Source: Rikenellaceae bacterium
GTDB lineage: Bacteria; Bacteroidota; Bacteroidia; Bacteroidales; Rikenellaceae
DNA: 64,000 nt
Direction: 5' to 3'
Assembly (NCBI GenBank): GCA_015059925.1
Contig: SUZL01000001.1
Coordinates: 362,093 to 426,092, forward strand
The position numbers and the translations under genes were made by a program. The notes under the pieces were generated by a model. The model was not told where the DNA came from. It saw only the letters and a program-made list of their open reading frames with translations, and ran no database searches. Below, in pieces: positions 50,844 to 60,390 of the stretch; position 1 is the first letter of the stretch, and each line of letters starts with the position of its first letter.

Positions 50844-53375
50844 ATGAAAAAACTTATCTACTCACTTCTTGCCTCGGTCGCACTGCTGTTTGCTGTGGAC
50901 GGCGTGGCACAGGAGTTCAAGATTACCCCGTCGGGGTACTTTAAGAATCAAGGCATCGACGTGATGGCCTTCGACGACATCTACCCCGAGGGACATCAGG
51001 GCGGCGTCTGCATCATTATGAATGGCCACCGCGTGGCAACCAATGGCGATATTCGTCTTGAGGCAACGCCCGGTCAGTGGCAGCCCGTGCCCAAGCAGCT
51101 TGACCGCAAGGTTGAGGGGAACTCGATTACGGCAATGATGATGTATCCCGACTCATCGCGCCACCTGACGGGCTTCAACCCGATGATCTACCCCGAACTC
51201 AACCTTACATATAAGGTTCGCGTCGAGGCCAAGGGTCGCCAGATCGAGGTTACGGTGGATTTGGATTCGCCCATTCCCGACTATCTGATCGGCAAGGCCG
51301 GTTTCAACCTCGAGTTCTTCCCCGGCTCGCTCTTCGGCAAGCCTTGGCTGATGGACGATAAGAGCGGTATCTACCCTCAGCAGCCCAACTCGCCGCTGCT
51401 CACGACACAGCCCAACCATCTGCATACGGGCGACTACCACAACGGCAAGAGCCCGCTGGCCGATATGGAGCACCTGATCGACAAGGGCTTCAGCCCCATC
51501 GTGGCCGATGACATCATCGCCGAGCCTTATGCCGTAGGTCGCAAGTTCACGTCGCGTCCCGACGATCCGTATAGCAAGGTTACCATCGAGTCGCTCACAG
51601 GCGATTTGAAACTCTACGACGGCCGTATGAACCACAACAACGGTTGGTTTGTGCTGCGTAGCGAGATCGCTGCCGGCGCAACGAAGGGAGCTGTTAAGTG
51701 GATCATCACGCCCAACGTCGTTGAGGATTGGATCTACAAGCCCGTGATCCAGACCTCGCAGATCGGCTACCACCCCGCACAGGACAAGGAGGCGATCATC
51801 GAGCTCGACATCCGCGACAACAGCCGCAAGGCGGCTCAGCTGGTACGCATCGACGCCGAGGGCGAGAAGGTCGTAAAGACCATCAACCCTTCGGAGTGGG
51901 GCAAGTTCCTGCGCTACAACTATCTGAAGGTTAATTTTACGGACGTTAAGCAGTCGGGCATATATCAGATTAAGTATGGCGACTCATCGTCGCCCATCTT
52001 CCGCATCGACGAGACGGTCTATGATCGTGGCGTATGGCAGCCCGTGCTGGAGTACTTCCTACCCGTACAGATGTGTCATATGCGCGTTGCGGAGAAGTAT
52101 CGCGTATGGCACGATGCCTGCCATATGGACGATGCACAGATGGCTCCCGCCCACAACCACATCGACGGCTACGACCAGAAGCCGGGCCTGTCGAAGTATG
52201 AGGCTGGCGAGGTTGTGCCGGGTGTGAATATCGGTGGCTGGCACGATGCGGGCGACTTCGACCTGCGCATCGAGTCGCAGGCGGGCGAGACCTACATCCT
52301 CGCGCTGGCTTACGAGGCGTTCCGCCCCGATCTGGATGTAACCTCAATCGACCAGATCAACCGCGTAACGGAGATTCATCAGGCCGACGGCAAGAACGAT
52401 ATGTTGCAGCAGGTGGAGAATGGTGCGCTGAGCGTTGTCAGCTCATACTTGGCACTCGGCCGTCTGTATCGCGGAATCATCACCAACAACCTGCGTCAGT
52501 ACGTTCTGCTGGGCGATGCTGCGGCGATGACCGACGGCAAGATCGGCAACGAGGACGACCGCTGGATCTTCACCGAGGATAACCCCTCACGCGAGATGTC
52601 AACCGCTGCACAGCTCGCTGCCGCATCGCGCGTGCTACGAGAGTTCAACGACACGCTCAGCGTGCATTGCCTCAACATCTCACGCGAGATCTTTGCAACA
52701 ACGGGCCGAGGCAACGACCGCATCCTCAACCAGAAGATTCAGGCCGCTGTGGAGCTCTATCTTACAACGGGCGAGGATCAGTATCTGAATTTCCTCTACG
52801 ACAATCAGCAGGCTATCGTCGAGCGTATCGGTAGCGTAGCGTGGTTTACGGCTCGTGTCGAGCAGAAGATTGCAAAGCTGGGGGACAAGCGTGCAAAGGC
52901 CTTCTCGAAGGCGTTCCGCGAGGCTCTGCCCAAGGTGGAGAGCGATTTGCAGGTGCAGGTCAAGGAGACTCCTTATGGCGTTCCCTATCGTCCCCACATC
53001 TGGGGTGCGGGCTGGGACATCCAGAGTTTCGGCTATCGCCACTACTTCCTCGCATCGGCCTATCCCGAGATCTTCTCGAAGGCTCCGATCTTCAATGCGC
53101 TGAACTTCATCCTCGGTTGCCATCCGGGCTCTAATCAGGCTTCGTTTGCATCGGGCGTAGGTGCCGAGTCGGCAACGGTAGGTTACGGTTTGAACCGTGC
53201 CGATTGGTCGTATATCCCCGGTGGTGTGATTTCGGGTACGGCGCTCATTCGTCCCGACTTCCCCGAGCTGCTGACCTTCCCGTTCCTGTGGCAGCAGACC
53301 GAGTATGTGATGGGCGGAGGATCGTCGCACTATATGTTCCTTGTGCTGGCCGCCCAGCAATTCCTAAAGAGCTAA
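50844..53375 (+). CDS. GH9 family glycoside hydrolase
   Basis: The 843-residue protein has a signal peptide (ending VAQ near 23) and a long N-terminal beta region. The CelD_N-like Ig domain follows (IQTSQIGYHPAQDKEAIIELD), then the GH9 (alpha/alpha)6 barrel. GGWHDAGDFDLRIES holds the catalytic base aspartates, NFILGCHPGSNQASF matches the family, and LWQQTEYVMGGGSSHYMF near the end provides the acid Glu. Most GH9 are endo-beta-glucanases, but Bacteroidota also have exo-acting types. Being the second gene after the unrecognised protein, it may act on the same glycan. Confidence 0.87.
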   Translation: MKKLIYSLLASVALLFAVDGVAQEFKITPSGYFKNQGIDVMAFDDIYPEGHQGGVCIIMNGHRVATNGDIRLEATPGQWQPVPKQLDRKVEGNSITAMMMYPDSSRHLTGFNPMIYPELNLTYKVRVEAKGRQIEVTVDLDSPIPDYLIGKAGFNLEFFPGSLFGKPWLMDDKSGIYPQQPNSPLLTTQPNHLHTGDYHNGKSPLADMEHLIDKGFSPIVADDIIAEPYAVGRKFTSRPDDPYSKVTIESLTGDLKLYDGRMNHNNGWFVLRSEIAAGATKGAVKWIITPNVVEDWIYKPVIQTSQIGYHPAQDKEAIIELDIRDNSRKAAQLVRIDAEGEKVVKTINPSEWGKFLRYNYLKVNFTDVKQSGIYQIKYGDSSSPIFRIDETVYDRGVWQPVLEYFLPVQMCHMRVAEKYRVWHDACHMDDAQMAPAHNHIDGYDQKPGLSKYEAGEVVPGVNIGGWHDAGDFDLRIESQAGETYILALAYEAFRPDLDVTSIDQINRVTEIHQADGKNDMLQQVENGALSVVSSYLALGRLYRGIITNNLRQYVLLGDAAAMTDGKIGNEDDRWIFTEDNPSREMSTAAQLAAASRVLREFNDTLSVHCLNISREIFATTGRGNDRILNQKIQAAVELYLTTGEDQYLNFLYDNQQAIVERIGSVAWFTARVEQKIAKLGDKRAKAFSKAFREALPKVESDLQVQVKETPYGVPYRPHIWGAGWDIQSFGYRHYFLASAYPEIFSKAPIFNALNFILGCHPGSNQASFASGVGAESATVGYGLNRADWSYIPGGVISGTALIRPDFPELLTFPFLWQQTEYVMGGGSSHYMFLVLAAQQFLKS

Positions 53376-53379
53376 AACG

Positions 53380-53415
53380 AAAAAGCTGGTCCCCGACGGG
53401 ATCAGCTTTTTTTTG
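53380..53415 (+). terminator. Terminator after GH9
   Basis: Stem aaaagctg-gtccc / gggatcagctttt with T8. It ends the 48941-53375 operon. Confidence 0.75.
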
Positions 53416-53437
53416 CGATATTACTCAAGTTTGTGTA

Positions 53438-53471
53438 TAAAAAAGGTTGGCCACTAAAGCCAACCTTTTTT
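53438..53471 (-). terminator. Terminator of S41 protease gene (bidirectional)
   Basis: Stem aaaaaggttggc / gccaacctttttt with a 7-base loop, lying 18 bases after the minus-strand stop. Confidence 0.85.
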
Positions 53472-53488
53472 ATACATATCGCGGAGGA

Positions 53489-56400
53489 TTACCAACCCAG
53501 ATCCTTCATCGTGCGCGGTGCGGGAGTCTTGGGCAGAGGCTTGCGATCCTTGAGCTGCTCGAGGGCAACCTCGATCGCCTTGTTGAGCTGCTCATCCTCG
53601 CCAGCGAACTCCTTGATAGGATCGTTGTCGATCAGAATATCGGGATCAACGCCGTGATTCTCCACGATCCACTCGCCCGTTTTGGCGTCGTAGTTGGTGA
53701 AGAAGGGCACGCGAACGTCCGTACCATCGATATAGGGCAGCGAGCCACTGATACCTACGATACCACCCCAAGTGCGAGTACCGATAACCGTACCCAGATC
53801 GTTAGCCTTGAAGCTCCACGGGAACAGGTCGCCATCCGATGCCGAGTACTTATCAACGAGCAGCACCTTCGGGCCGTGATGCGTAGCGTCGGGAATCGTA
53901 CCGTTGCGCTCCTGACCGCGATACATCGTCATACGATAAGCCTGACGCAGCAGACGCTCGATGATCATCGGCGATACATTACCACCACCATTAGCACGGT
54001 CGTCGATAATCAACGCCTCCTTGTCGAGCTGCGGGTAGAAGTAACGGGCAAACTCGTTCAAGCCCTCGGCGCTCATATCGGGAATGTAGATGTAACCCAC
54101 GCGGCCATTGGTTGCCTCCGATACCTTGCGGATGTTCTCCTGCACCCAATTGTAGTGGTATAGCGGATACTCGTTATCGATGGGGCTTACGACAACCTTG
54201 CGAGCGCCCTCGGCTGAAGCCGATGAGCTGATGCTCAGCTCGGTCAGCACGTTAGCCTTGCCAACCAGAAGCTGGTAGATATTCTTAACGCTCGATGTGG
54301 GAATGCCGTCGATTGCAACGATATAGTCGCCCTCCTTAACATCCACTCCGGGCTCGGCCAGAGGTGAACGCAGCGTCTGGCTATATACGCCGCCGGGCAG
54401 GATCTTCTCGATGCGGTAGAAGCCACTCTTATCCTTCTTCAGCTCCGCGCCGAGCAAACCCATCGGGATGCGCTCGATGGCGGGCATCTCACCGGGATTG
54501 ACGTAGGCGTGGCCGCAGCCAACCTCCGAGATCATCTCGCCGATGATGTAGTTCAAGTCGAGGCGTGTCTTGGCATAGGGCAACAGCACCTCATACTTCT
54601 TCTTAATAGCCTTCCAGTCCAGACCGTGCATATTCTCCAGATAGAAACCATCGCGGAATGCGCGCCATACCTCGTCGTAGATCTGTGCCCACTCCTCGGC
54701 ATAATTAACCTCGGCTACCATATCCTTCGTGCTGATGGCATCTCTAAGGTTTGCCTTCGCGGTAGGGAAGTCGGCAACGAACATCTGACGGCCCTTCATA
54801 TAGAGAGCCTTCTTGCTGCCGGGCGTAACCGTAACAGATGCACCCTCGGCTACGGTCTCCTCCTTCTGTGTCTTGAGATCGAAGGCCTTCAGACCGCCCG
54901 AACCAGAGTAATAAACTTTCTTGCCATCCGAGTAGAAGTTACGATACATTCCTGCGGGCAAGGGCAGCTTGATGATGCGGCCGGGGAGGTTGTCGGTGTC
55001 GATCTGCACCTCAACGGGGCCCTCGGCGGGCTTCGGAGCATCAACAGCGCCGTCTGTGGGGAGCAGCGGCGAGGGTGTAGCCTTCGAAAGCATAGCCATA
55101 TATACGCCATTCATACGCGTATAGACGTGATTCCACTCGGTCTGGCTATAGGTAGAGTTAAAGTCGCGTGCCGAGGTGAAGATCAGATACTTACCATCGG
55201 TACTGAACGCGGGGGCAGACGATGAGTACCAACGCTCCGTTACGGGGTACTCCTTCTTCGATGCGAGGTTGAATACATAGACAACGCTCATATCGTTCTC
55301 GGCGCTCTTGGTATAGGTGATCCACTTGCTGTCGGGTGAGAACGAAACGCCACCGGGCTCGCCGTTGGGATTCTGCATCAGCGTCTGCTTGCTCTTCGAG
55401 GCGATTGTTACCTCCACCAGACGATTCTTGCGGTCGGTGTAGAGCAGAGTCTTTGAGTCGGGTGCCCAGATAACTTGACGGATGTAGGTGTCGCTACCCT
55501 TGGTGAGCTGCTGTGGCTCGCCATCCTCGCCCTGCAACCATACCTCAGTCTCGCCCGTGCGGTCGCTGATGTAGGCGATCCACTTGCCATCGGGACTCCA
55601 CTTCGCACCGCGCTCGTTTGCGCCCGAGGTTCGGGTGATGTTGCGTGTTACGCCCTTCTCTACGGGTACGTTAAATACCTCGCCACGAGCCGTTACGGCT
55701 ACGCGCTTACCATCGGGTGAGAGGCTCGCCGCGGTGAGGTTACTGGCTACATTCTTCAGCTCCTTGCGAGCGTAGATGTTCTCCGAGTTGAGCGTAATCG
55801 ATACTTTCTCGGCCTTGCGGGTGCGGGGGTCGAACTTGAAGATGTAACCGCCCTGCTCATACACGATAATCTCGCCGTTGGTCGAGGGGAACTTGATGTC
55901 GTAGTCGGTGTAGTTGGTTACCTTCTCGGTCTTCTTCGTCGAGGTGTTATATACGAAGAGGTTCATCGTGCGATCGCGGTCGCTGATGAAGAAGATCTCC
56001 TCGCCAATCCACATCGGGAAGATATCCTGCGATACGTTGTTTGTAACGTTCTCCACCTTCTTGGCTGCGGGATCGTAGATCCATACATCGTCGGCCATAC
56101 CGCCCTTATAGTATTTCCAAGTGCGGAACTCGCGCATCACGCGGTTGTAGGCCAACTTCTTGCCATCAGGCGAGTAAGAGCAGAAACCACCCTCGGGCAA
56201 GGGCAACTGCTCCGACATACCGCCATCCTTTGAGATCGACCACAGCTTGCCGCTGAAGCCGTCGCCGATGCGGTTGCGGTAAAGGATATCCTTACCGTCG
56301 CGCGTCCACGTCATCACGATGTTGTTGGGGCCCATACGATCGCCCAGATCGTCGCGGCTGTTGGTTGCCGTGTAGGTCAGACGCTCGGGCTCGCCACCAT

Positions 56401-56680
56401 TACGGGGAATGAGGTAAACCTCCGTATTGCCGTCATACTGGCCCGTGAAGGCGATAGACTCGCCATCGGGCGAGAAGCGAGCGAACATCTCCGTTCCGAC
56501 GTGCGAGGTAAGGCGCTGTGCCTCACCGCCTGCGAGCGGAGCGCGATACAGATCGCCTGCGTAGGTAAATACCACATCCTGACCATTGGTGGCCGGGAAG
56601 CGCAGCAGGCGGGCCTCGTCAGCCGAGGCGCTCAGGACTGCTCCCGAGAGGAGCAGCGAGAATAATAATTTCTTATTCAT
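53489..56680 (-). CDS. Tricorn-type S41 family peptidase
   Basis: The 1063-residue secreted protein has N-terminal PD40/beta-propeller repeats (FSPDGESIAFTGQYDG, YSPDGKKLAYN, WSPDGKWIAYISDRTGE), a middle linker, and a C1 helical segment. A PDZ domain follows near GLLGAELKKDKSGFYRIEKI, then an S41 core: DDRANGGGNVSPMI and DKYSASDGDLFPWSFKANDLG, the latter holding the Ser nucleophile. This is the domain order of tricorn protease, which releases short peptides. With a signal peptide it would be periplasmic. It has the strong terminator at 53438. Confidence 0.9.
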   Translation of the reverse strand: MNKKLLFSLLLSGAVLSASADEARLLRFPATNGQDVVFTYAGDLYRAPLAGGEAQRLTSHVGTEMFARFSPDGESIAFTGQYDGNTEVYLIPRNGGEPERLTYTATNSRDDLGDRMGPNNIVMTWTRDGKDILYRNRIGDGFSGKLWSISKDGGMSEQLPLPEGGFCSYSPDGKKLAYNRVMREFRTWKYYKGGMADDVWIYDPAAKKVENVTNNVSQDIFPMWIGEEIFFISDRDRTMNLFVYNTSTKKTEKVTNYTDYDIKFPSTNGEIIVYEQGGYIFKFDPRTRKAEKVSITLNSENIYARKELKNVASNLTAASLSPDGKRVAVTARGEVFNVPVEKGVTRNITRTSGANERGAKWSPDGKWIAYISDRTGETEVWLQGEDGEPQQLTKGSDTYIRQVIWAPDSKTLLYTDRKNRLVEVTIASKSKQTLMQNPNGEPGGVSFSPDSKWITYTKSAENDMSVVYVFNLASKKEYPVTERWYSSSAPAFSTDGKYLIFTSARDFNSTYSQTEWNHVYTRMNGVYMAMLSKATPSPLLPTDGAVDAPKPAEGPVEVQIDTDNLPGRIIKLPLPAGMYRNFYSDGKKVYYSGSGGLKAFDLKTQKEETVAEGASVTVTPGSKKALYMKGRQMFVADFPTAKANLRDAISTKDMVAEVNYAEEWAQIYDEVWRAFRDGFYLENMHGLDWKAIKKKYEVLLPYAKTRLDLNYIIGEMISEVGCGHAYVNPGEMPAIERIPMGLLGAELKKDKSGFYRIEKILPGGVYSQTLRSPLAEPGVDVKEGDYIVAIDGIPTSSVKNIYQLLVGKANVLTELSISSSASAEGARKVVVSPIDNEYPLYHYNWVQENIRKVSEATNGRVGYIYIPDMSAEGLNEFARYFYPQLDKEALIIDDRANGGGNVSPMIIERLLRQAYRMTMYRGQERNGTIPDATHHGPKVLLVDKYSASDGDLFPWSFKANDLGTVIGTRTWGGIVGISGSLPYIDGTDVRVPFFTNYDAKTGEWIVENHGVDPDILIDNDPIKEFAGEDEQLNKAIEVALEQLKDRKPLPKTPAPRTMKDLGW

Positions 56681-56734
56681 AAGATTGAATTATTGGTTAT
56701 TGTATTATCATCATATATACCTACCAAAGCGGCA

Positions 56735-56850
56735 CTTTAGGAGCCGCTCGGCGGCGACCAAAGCCCCTGCCTGAGGCGGGGGGGTGGGGGTGGGTCAGAA
56801 ACTGTTAATGCGGCCAGCGGCCGCAAGGTAGGCCGTCAGGAGCAGATTAA
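56735..56850. repeat. G-rich intergenic element sharing modules with the right-end repeats
   Basis: The gap between two minus-strand genes contains CGGCGGCGACCAAAG, a hairpin cccctgcctgaggcgggg, a G-rich run with gtgggt, and a GCGGCC-AGC-GGCCGC palindrome. Similar pieces (CGGCGGC...ACCAAAG, hairpin, purine tail with gtgggt) recur at 63481 and 63757 in a different order. Confidence 0.45.
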
Positions 56851-56863
56851 CTTAAAGACTACT

Positions 56864-58051
56864 TTATTTCCAAAGATTAGGAAGGAAACTATAATAAAGC
56901 AGATGACGCCACGTCATAAAGTCGTGTGCCGAGAAGCCGCCGATGTAGTATTCGTGCTCGACACCCATCGCCTCCAACTGCTTATGAAGCAGTGTGTGGC
57001 GCGACTCGTCGTTGGTCTCGTACTTACCTGCGCCGATGAAGATGTAGTCGAAGTCGGCCTTCTCGAAAGCAGCCTTGTCGCGGCCCATTGCTACGTTATC
57101 CTCGCCAAAAGCCTTCTCGTCGGCAGCCGTCAGCGCGGCACTCAAGATTCCGAGCGACGAGAAGAGATCGGGGTTGCGGAAGCCGATATACTGCGTGTGG
57201 CGGCCACCCATCGAAAGACCTGCCAGCGCGCGGCCCTTGCGGTCGCGGATGGTGCTGTAATGAGAATCCACCCACGGGATGATGCTCTCCTTATACTCGC
57301 GCTCCATCATCTTGAACGAGAGGGCGCTATGGTTGGGCGTTGAGCGGTGAACGATCTGGTTGTTTACCATCACTACGATCGTAGGCTCGATCTTGCCCTC
57401 GGCAATCATATTATCCATAATCCAATTCACCTGACCGTACTTATACCACGAGTCGGTAGCCTCGCCCGAGCCACCCATAAGGTAGAGAACGGGGTACTTC
57501 TTCGTTGCATCGTACTTCGGGGGAGTATAGACCACGATCGCACGCAGGCCATTCGACACGGTCGAGTTGTAGTAGCTCGTGGTAACCGATCCGTGCTCAA
57601 CAGCGGGATTGGGATCGTAGTACGCGGGCTTGTCGCCGTGAACGTAGAGCATACTCGATGCGGGCATCGTGCCGTGATTGTGGAGCGTATTGGCGGGATC
57701 GACGAAGCTCACGCCATCGACGCTGAAGGTGTAGGTATAGACATCGGGCGTGAATGGGCCGGCCTTAACCGACCAGATGCCCTTGTCGTCCTTGGTCATC
57801 TCGGCACTGCGAACATCCATACCGCCCGTAAACATCGTACCGCGCACCACCACCTGCTCGGCGTTGGGAGCGTAGAGACGGAACGTAACGGTGTGGTCGT
57901 CGTGCACCTCGGGGGAGATCACGCGCGCGCCCATCGGGGCAAGGCCCTCGGTGTTTGCCTGTGGATTGTGAGTTTCGTTTACCCACGACTGCTGAGCCGC
58001 GGCCGACAGCGAAACAAATGTCGCTGCAAGAATAAAAATAACTCTCTTCAT
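56864..58051 (-). CDS. Secreted CE1-type esterase with E-set/CBM48-like domain
   Basis: ATG at 58051 (MKRVIFILAATFVSLSAAAQ, 395 residues) gives a clean signal peptide; the longer track version covers the -7 box. Residues about 30-125 form an E-set-like domain (VTFRLYAPNAEQVVVRGTMF). An Fae/CE1-type alpha/beta hydrolase follows: PVLYLMGGSGEATDSW, GLSMGGRHTQYIG with the Ser nucleophile, and a His in GFSAHDFMTWRH. The family includes feruloyl and acetylxylan esterases. It acts in the periplasm or outside. Single gene. Confidence 0.86.
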   Translation of the reverse strand: MKRVIFILAATFVSLSAAAQQSWVNETHNPQANTEGLAPMGARVISPEVHDDHTVTFRLYAPNAEQVVVRGTMFTGGMDVRSAEMTKDDKGIWSVKAGPFTPDVYTYTFSVDGVSFVDPANTLHNHGTMPASSMLYVHGDKPAYYDPNPAVEHGSVTTSYYNSTVSNGLRAIVVYTPPKYDATKKYPVLYLMGGSGEATDSWYKYGQVNWIMDNMIAEGKIEPTIVVMVNNQIVHRSTPNHSALSFKMMEREYKESIIPWVDSHYSTIRDRKGRALAGLSMGGRHTQYIGFRNPDLFSSLGILSAALTAADEKAFGEDNVAMGRDKAAFEKADFDYIFIGAGKYETNDESRHTLLHKQLEAMGVEHEYYIGGFSAHDFMTWRHLLYYSFLPNLWK

Positions 58052-58102
58052 ATTGTTCGGGTTTAAGTATTTGGCTAACCTAACGGAGTGTTTGTCTTTT
58101 GA

Positions 58103-58110
58103 CAAAGATA
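58103..58110 (-). promoter_or_regulatory. -7 box of CE1-type esterase gene
   Basis: Minus-strand TATCTTTG, 51 bases before the ATG. It excludes the upstream extension of the ORF as coding. Confidence 0.45.
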
Positions 58111-58216
58111 GCGAAAAATTGATAATGCGACTCCGAGAGCCGATTTTTCTTATTGATTTTGACACTTTTTTGCATCGTTATACATTATAATATGTAACAT
58201 TTTCGATTATAATTAC

Positions 58217-58224
58217 TATTTTTG
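58217..58224 (+). promoter_or_regulatory. -7 box of M3 peptidase gene
   Basis: TATTTTTG matches TAnnTTTG and contains the TTG that the track used as a start, so translation begins later, at 58246 or 58252. Confidence 0.45.
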
Positions 58225-58245
58225 CTCCCAAAGACACCAAAAACA

Positions 58246-60357
58246 ATGACTATGAAATTCAAAAAACAGATTTTTATGGCAGCCATAGCAATCGCTGCCT
58301 GCGGATGTGGCAGCAACAACAAGTCCGACAATCCGCTCTTCAACGAGTTTACCGCTCCGTTCGGTATCGCTCCCTTCTCGGAGATCACGATCGATCACTA
58401 CCGCGAGGGTATGCTTCGTGGTATGGAGGAGCAGAAGGCCGAGATCGAGGCTATCGTAAATAACCCCGAGGCTCCCACCTTCGAGAACACCATCGCTGCG
58501 CTGGATCAGTGTGGCGCAACCCTGCGCAAGGTACGCAGCACGTTCAGCCCCCTGTCGAGCAGTAACTCAAACGACGAGATTCGCGCCCTGCAGAAGGAGC
58601 TCTCGCCCCTGTCGTCGGCTCACAGCGACGATATTAACCTCAATCCCGCTCTTTTCGCCCGCGTAAAGGCCGTTTACGAGCAGAAGGATAATTTGAAGCT
58701 CACGGCCGAGGAGCAGAAGGTGTTGGAGAACACCTACAAGCGCTTCGTAAATAGCGGTGCCGAGCTCAGCGACGCCGATAAGGAGAAGCTTCGCGCGCTG
58801 AATCAGGAGCTCTCGATGTTGCAGCTTACATTCTCTCAGAACCTCCAGCACGAGACCAACAACACCTTCGTTGTAGCCAACTCACTCGAGGAGCTGAAGG
58901 GTCTGCCGCAGGCAAACATCGACGCTGCTGCGAAGATGGCTGCCGACAATGGCCAGCCGGGCAAGTGGATGTTCAATATGCAGCGCCCCAGCTGCAACCC
59001 CGTTCTGCAGTATTGCGAGAACCGCGAGTTGCGCGAGAAGGTATATAAGGCTTACTACAACCGAGGCAATCAGGACAACGAGTACGACAACAAGGCTATC
59101 TCGGCCAAGATCGTAGCTTTGCGTTTGGAGAAGGCCAAGTTGATGGGCTACAACAACTACGCAGAGATGGCGCTGGAGGATCGTATGGCCAAGACTCCCG
59201 AGGCTGTTTACAACCTGCTGGATCAGGTTTGGGAGCCCGCCGTTAAGAAGGCTAAGGAGGAGATCGCCGACATCCGTGCCGAGATTCGCAAGGAGGGTAA
59301 GTCGTTCGAGCCCGAGGGTTGGGACTATATGTACTATCAGGACAAGGCCAAGAAGGCAAAGTACTCGGTTGATGAGCAGGAGATTCGCTCTTACCTCGAG
59401 ATCAACAACGTGCTGCAGGGTATCTTCCACGTAGCCAACAAGCTCTACGGCCTCACGTTCAAGGAGATCACCTCGGAGGTTCCCTCATACGAGCCTACCG
59501 CAAAGGCATTCGAGGTTATCGACCGCGACGGCACTACGCTGGCCGTATTCTATAGCGACTACTACCCCCGCGATGGCAAGAACGCAGGTGCTTGGTGTAC
59601 TTCGTTCCGCGGCCAGAGCTACGACGGCGAGGAGCGAGTGATTCCTATCGTTGTGAACTGCTGCAATATGACCGCTCCTACGGGTGATGGCCCCGCACTG
59701 CAGAGCATCGACAACGTGGAGACTATGTTCCACGAGTTCGGCCACGCGCTGCACAGCTTTATGCGCGACGTGCGCTACAATGGCGCAGGTGGCGTTGAGC
59801 GCGACTTCGTTGAGTTGCCCTCGCAGATCAACGAGCATTGGGCATTCGAGCCTGAGGTGCTGGCCGTATATGCAAAGCACTACCAGACGGGCGAGATCAT
59901 CCCTATGGAGTTGGTGAACAAGATTGTCGAGAGCTCGAAGTATGGTCAGGGCTTCGCTACGGTTGAGTACGTTGCCGCATCGCTGAGCGATATGGATCTG
60001 CACGTTTTGACCGAGATTCCCGCCAACCTGAACGTAATGGACTTCGAGGCCGAGAAGCTCGCCGAGCGCGGTATCCCCAAGCAGATTCTGCCCCGCTACC
60101 GTATGACCAACTTCTCGCACACGATGGGTGGCGGCTACACGGCCGGCTACTATAGCTATATGTGGGCCGAGGTGCTGGATGCCGACGCATTTGACGCATT
60201 TGCCGAGACGGGCGACATCTTCAATCAGGAGGTTGCCAAGAAGTTCCGCGACTACGTTCTCACGCCGGGCGGTATCGACGACGGTATGGTTATGTACAAG
60301 AACTTCCGTGGCCGCGAGCCTAAGATTGACGCTCTGCTGCGCAATCGCGGTTTGTAA
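58246..60357 (+). CDS. M3 family metallopeptidase lipoprotein (Dcp/oligopeptidase type)
   Basis: ATG at 58246 (MTMKFKKQIFMAA, 703 residues) is used; ATG at 58252 is equally possible. A lipobox follows (AIAACGCGSNN). The zinc motif is MFHEFGHALHSFM, with a downstream Glu in the AEVLD-type helix. NNCCNMTAP-like and SYDGEERVIPIVVNC segments are typical for the peptidyl-dipeptidase Dcp/M3 family. It would trim peptides in the periplasm. The MBL-fold gene follows by 33 bases. Confidence 0.92.
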   Translation: MTMKFKKQIFMAAIAIAACGCGSNNKSDNPLFNEFTAPFGIAPFSEITIDHYREGMLRGMEEQKAEIEAIVNNPEAPTFENTIAALDQCGATLRKVRSTFSPLSSSNSNDEIRALQKELSPLSSAHSDDINLNPALFARVKAVYEQKDNLKLTAEEQKVLENTYKRFVNSGAELSDADKEKLRALNQELSMLQLTFSQNLQHETNNTFVVANSLEELKGLPQANIDAAAKMAADNGQPGKWMFNMQRPSCNPVLQYCENRELREKVYKAYYNRGNQDNEYDNKAISAKIVALRLEKAKLMGYNNYAEMALEDRMAKTPEAVYNLLDQVWEPAVKKAKEEIADIRAEIRKEGKSFEPEGWDYMYYQDKAKKAKYSVDEQEIRSYLEINNVLQGIFHVANKLYGLTFKEITSEVPSYEPTAKAFEVIDRDGTTLAVFYSDYYPRDGKNAGAWCTSFRGQSYDGEERVIPIVVNCCNMTAPTGDGPALQSIDNVETMFHEFGHALHSFMRDVRYNGAGGVERDFVELPSQINEHWAFEPEVLAVYAKHYQTGEIIPMELVNKIVESSKYGQGFATVEYVAASLSDMDLHVLTEIPANLNVMDFEAEKLAERGIPKQILPRYRMTNFSHTMGGGYTAGYYSYMWAEVLDADAFDAFAETGDIFNQEVAKKFRDYVLTPGGIDDGMVMYKNFRGREPKIDALLRNRGL

Positions 60358-60390
60358 TCCAAAAGACGTTTAACTTAAAACTTTGACAAT

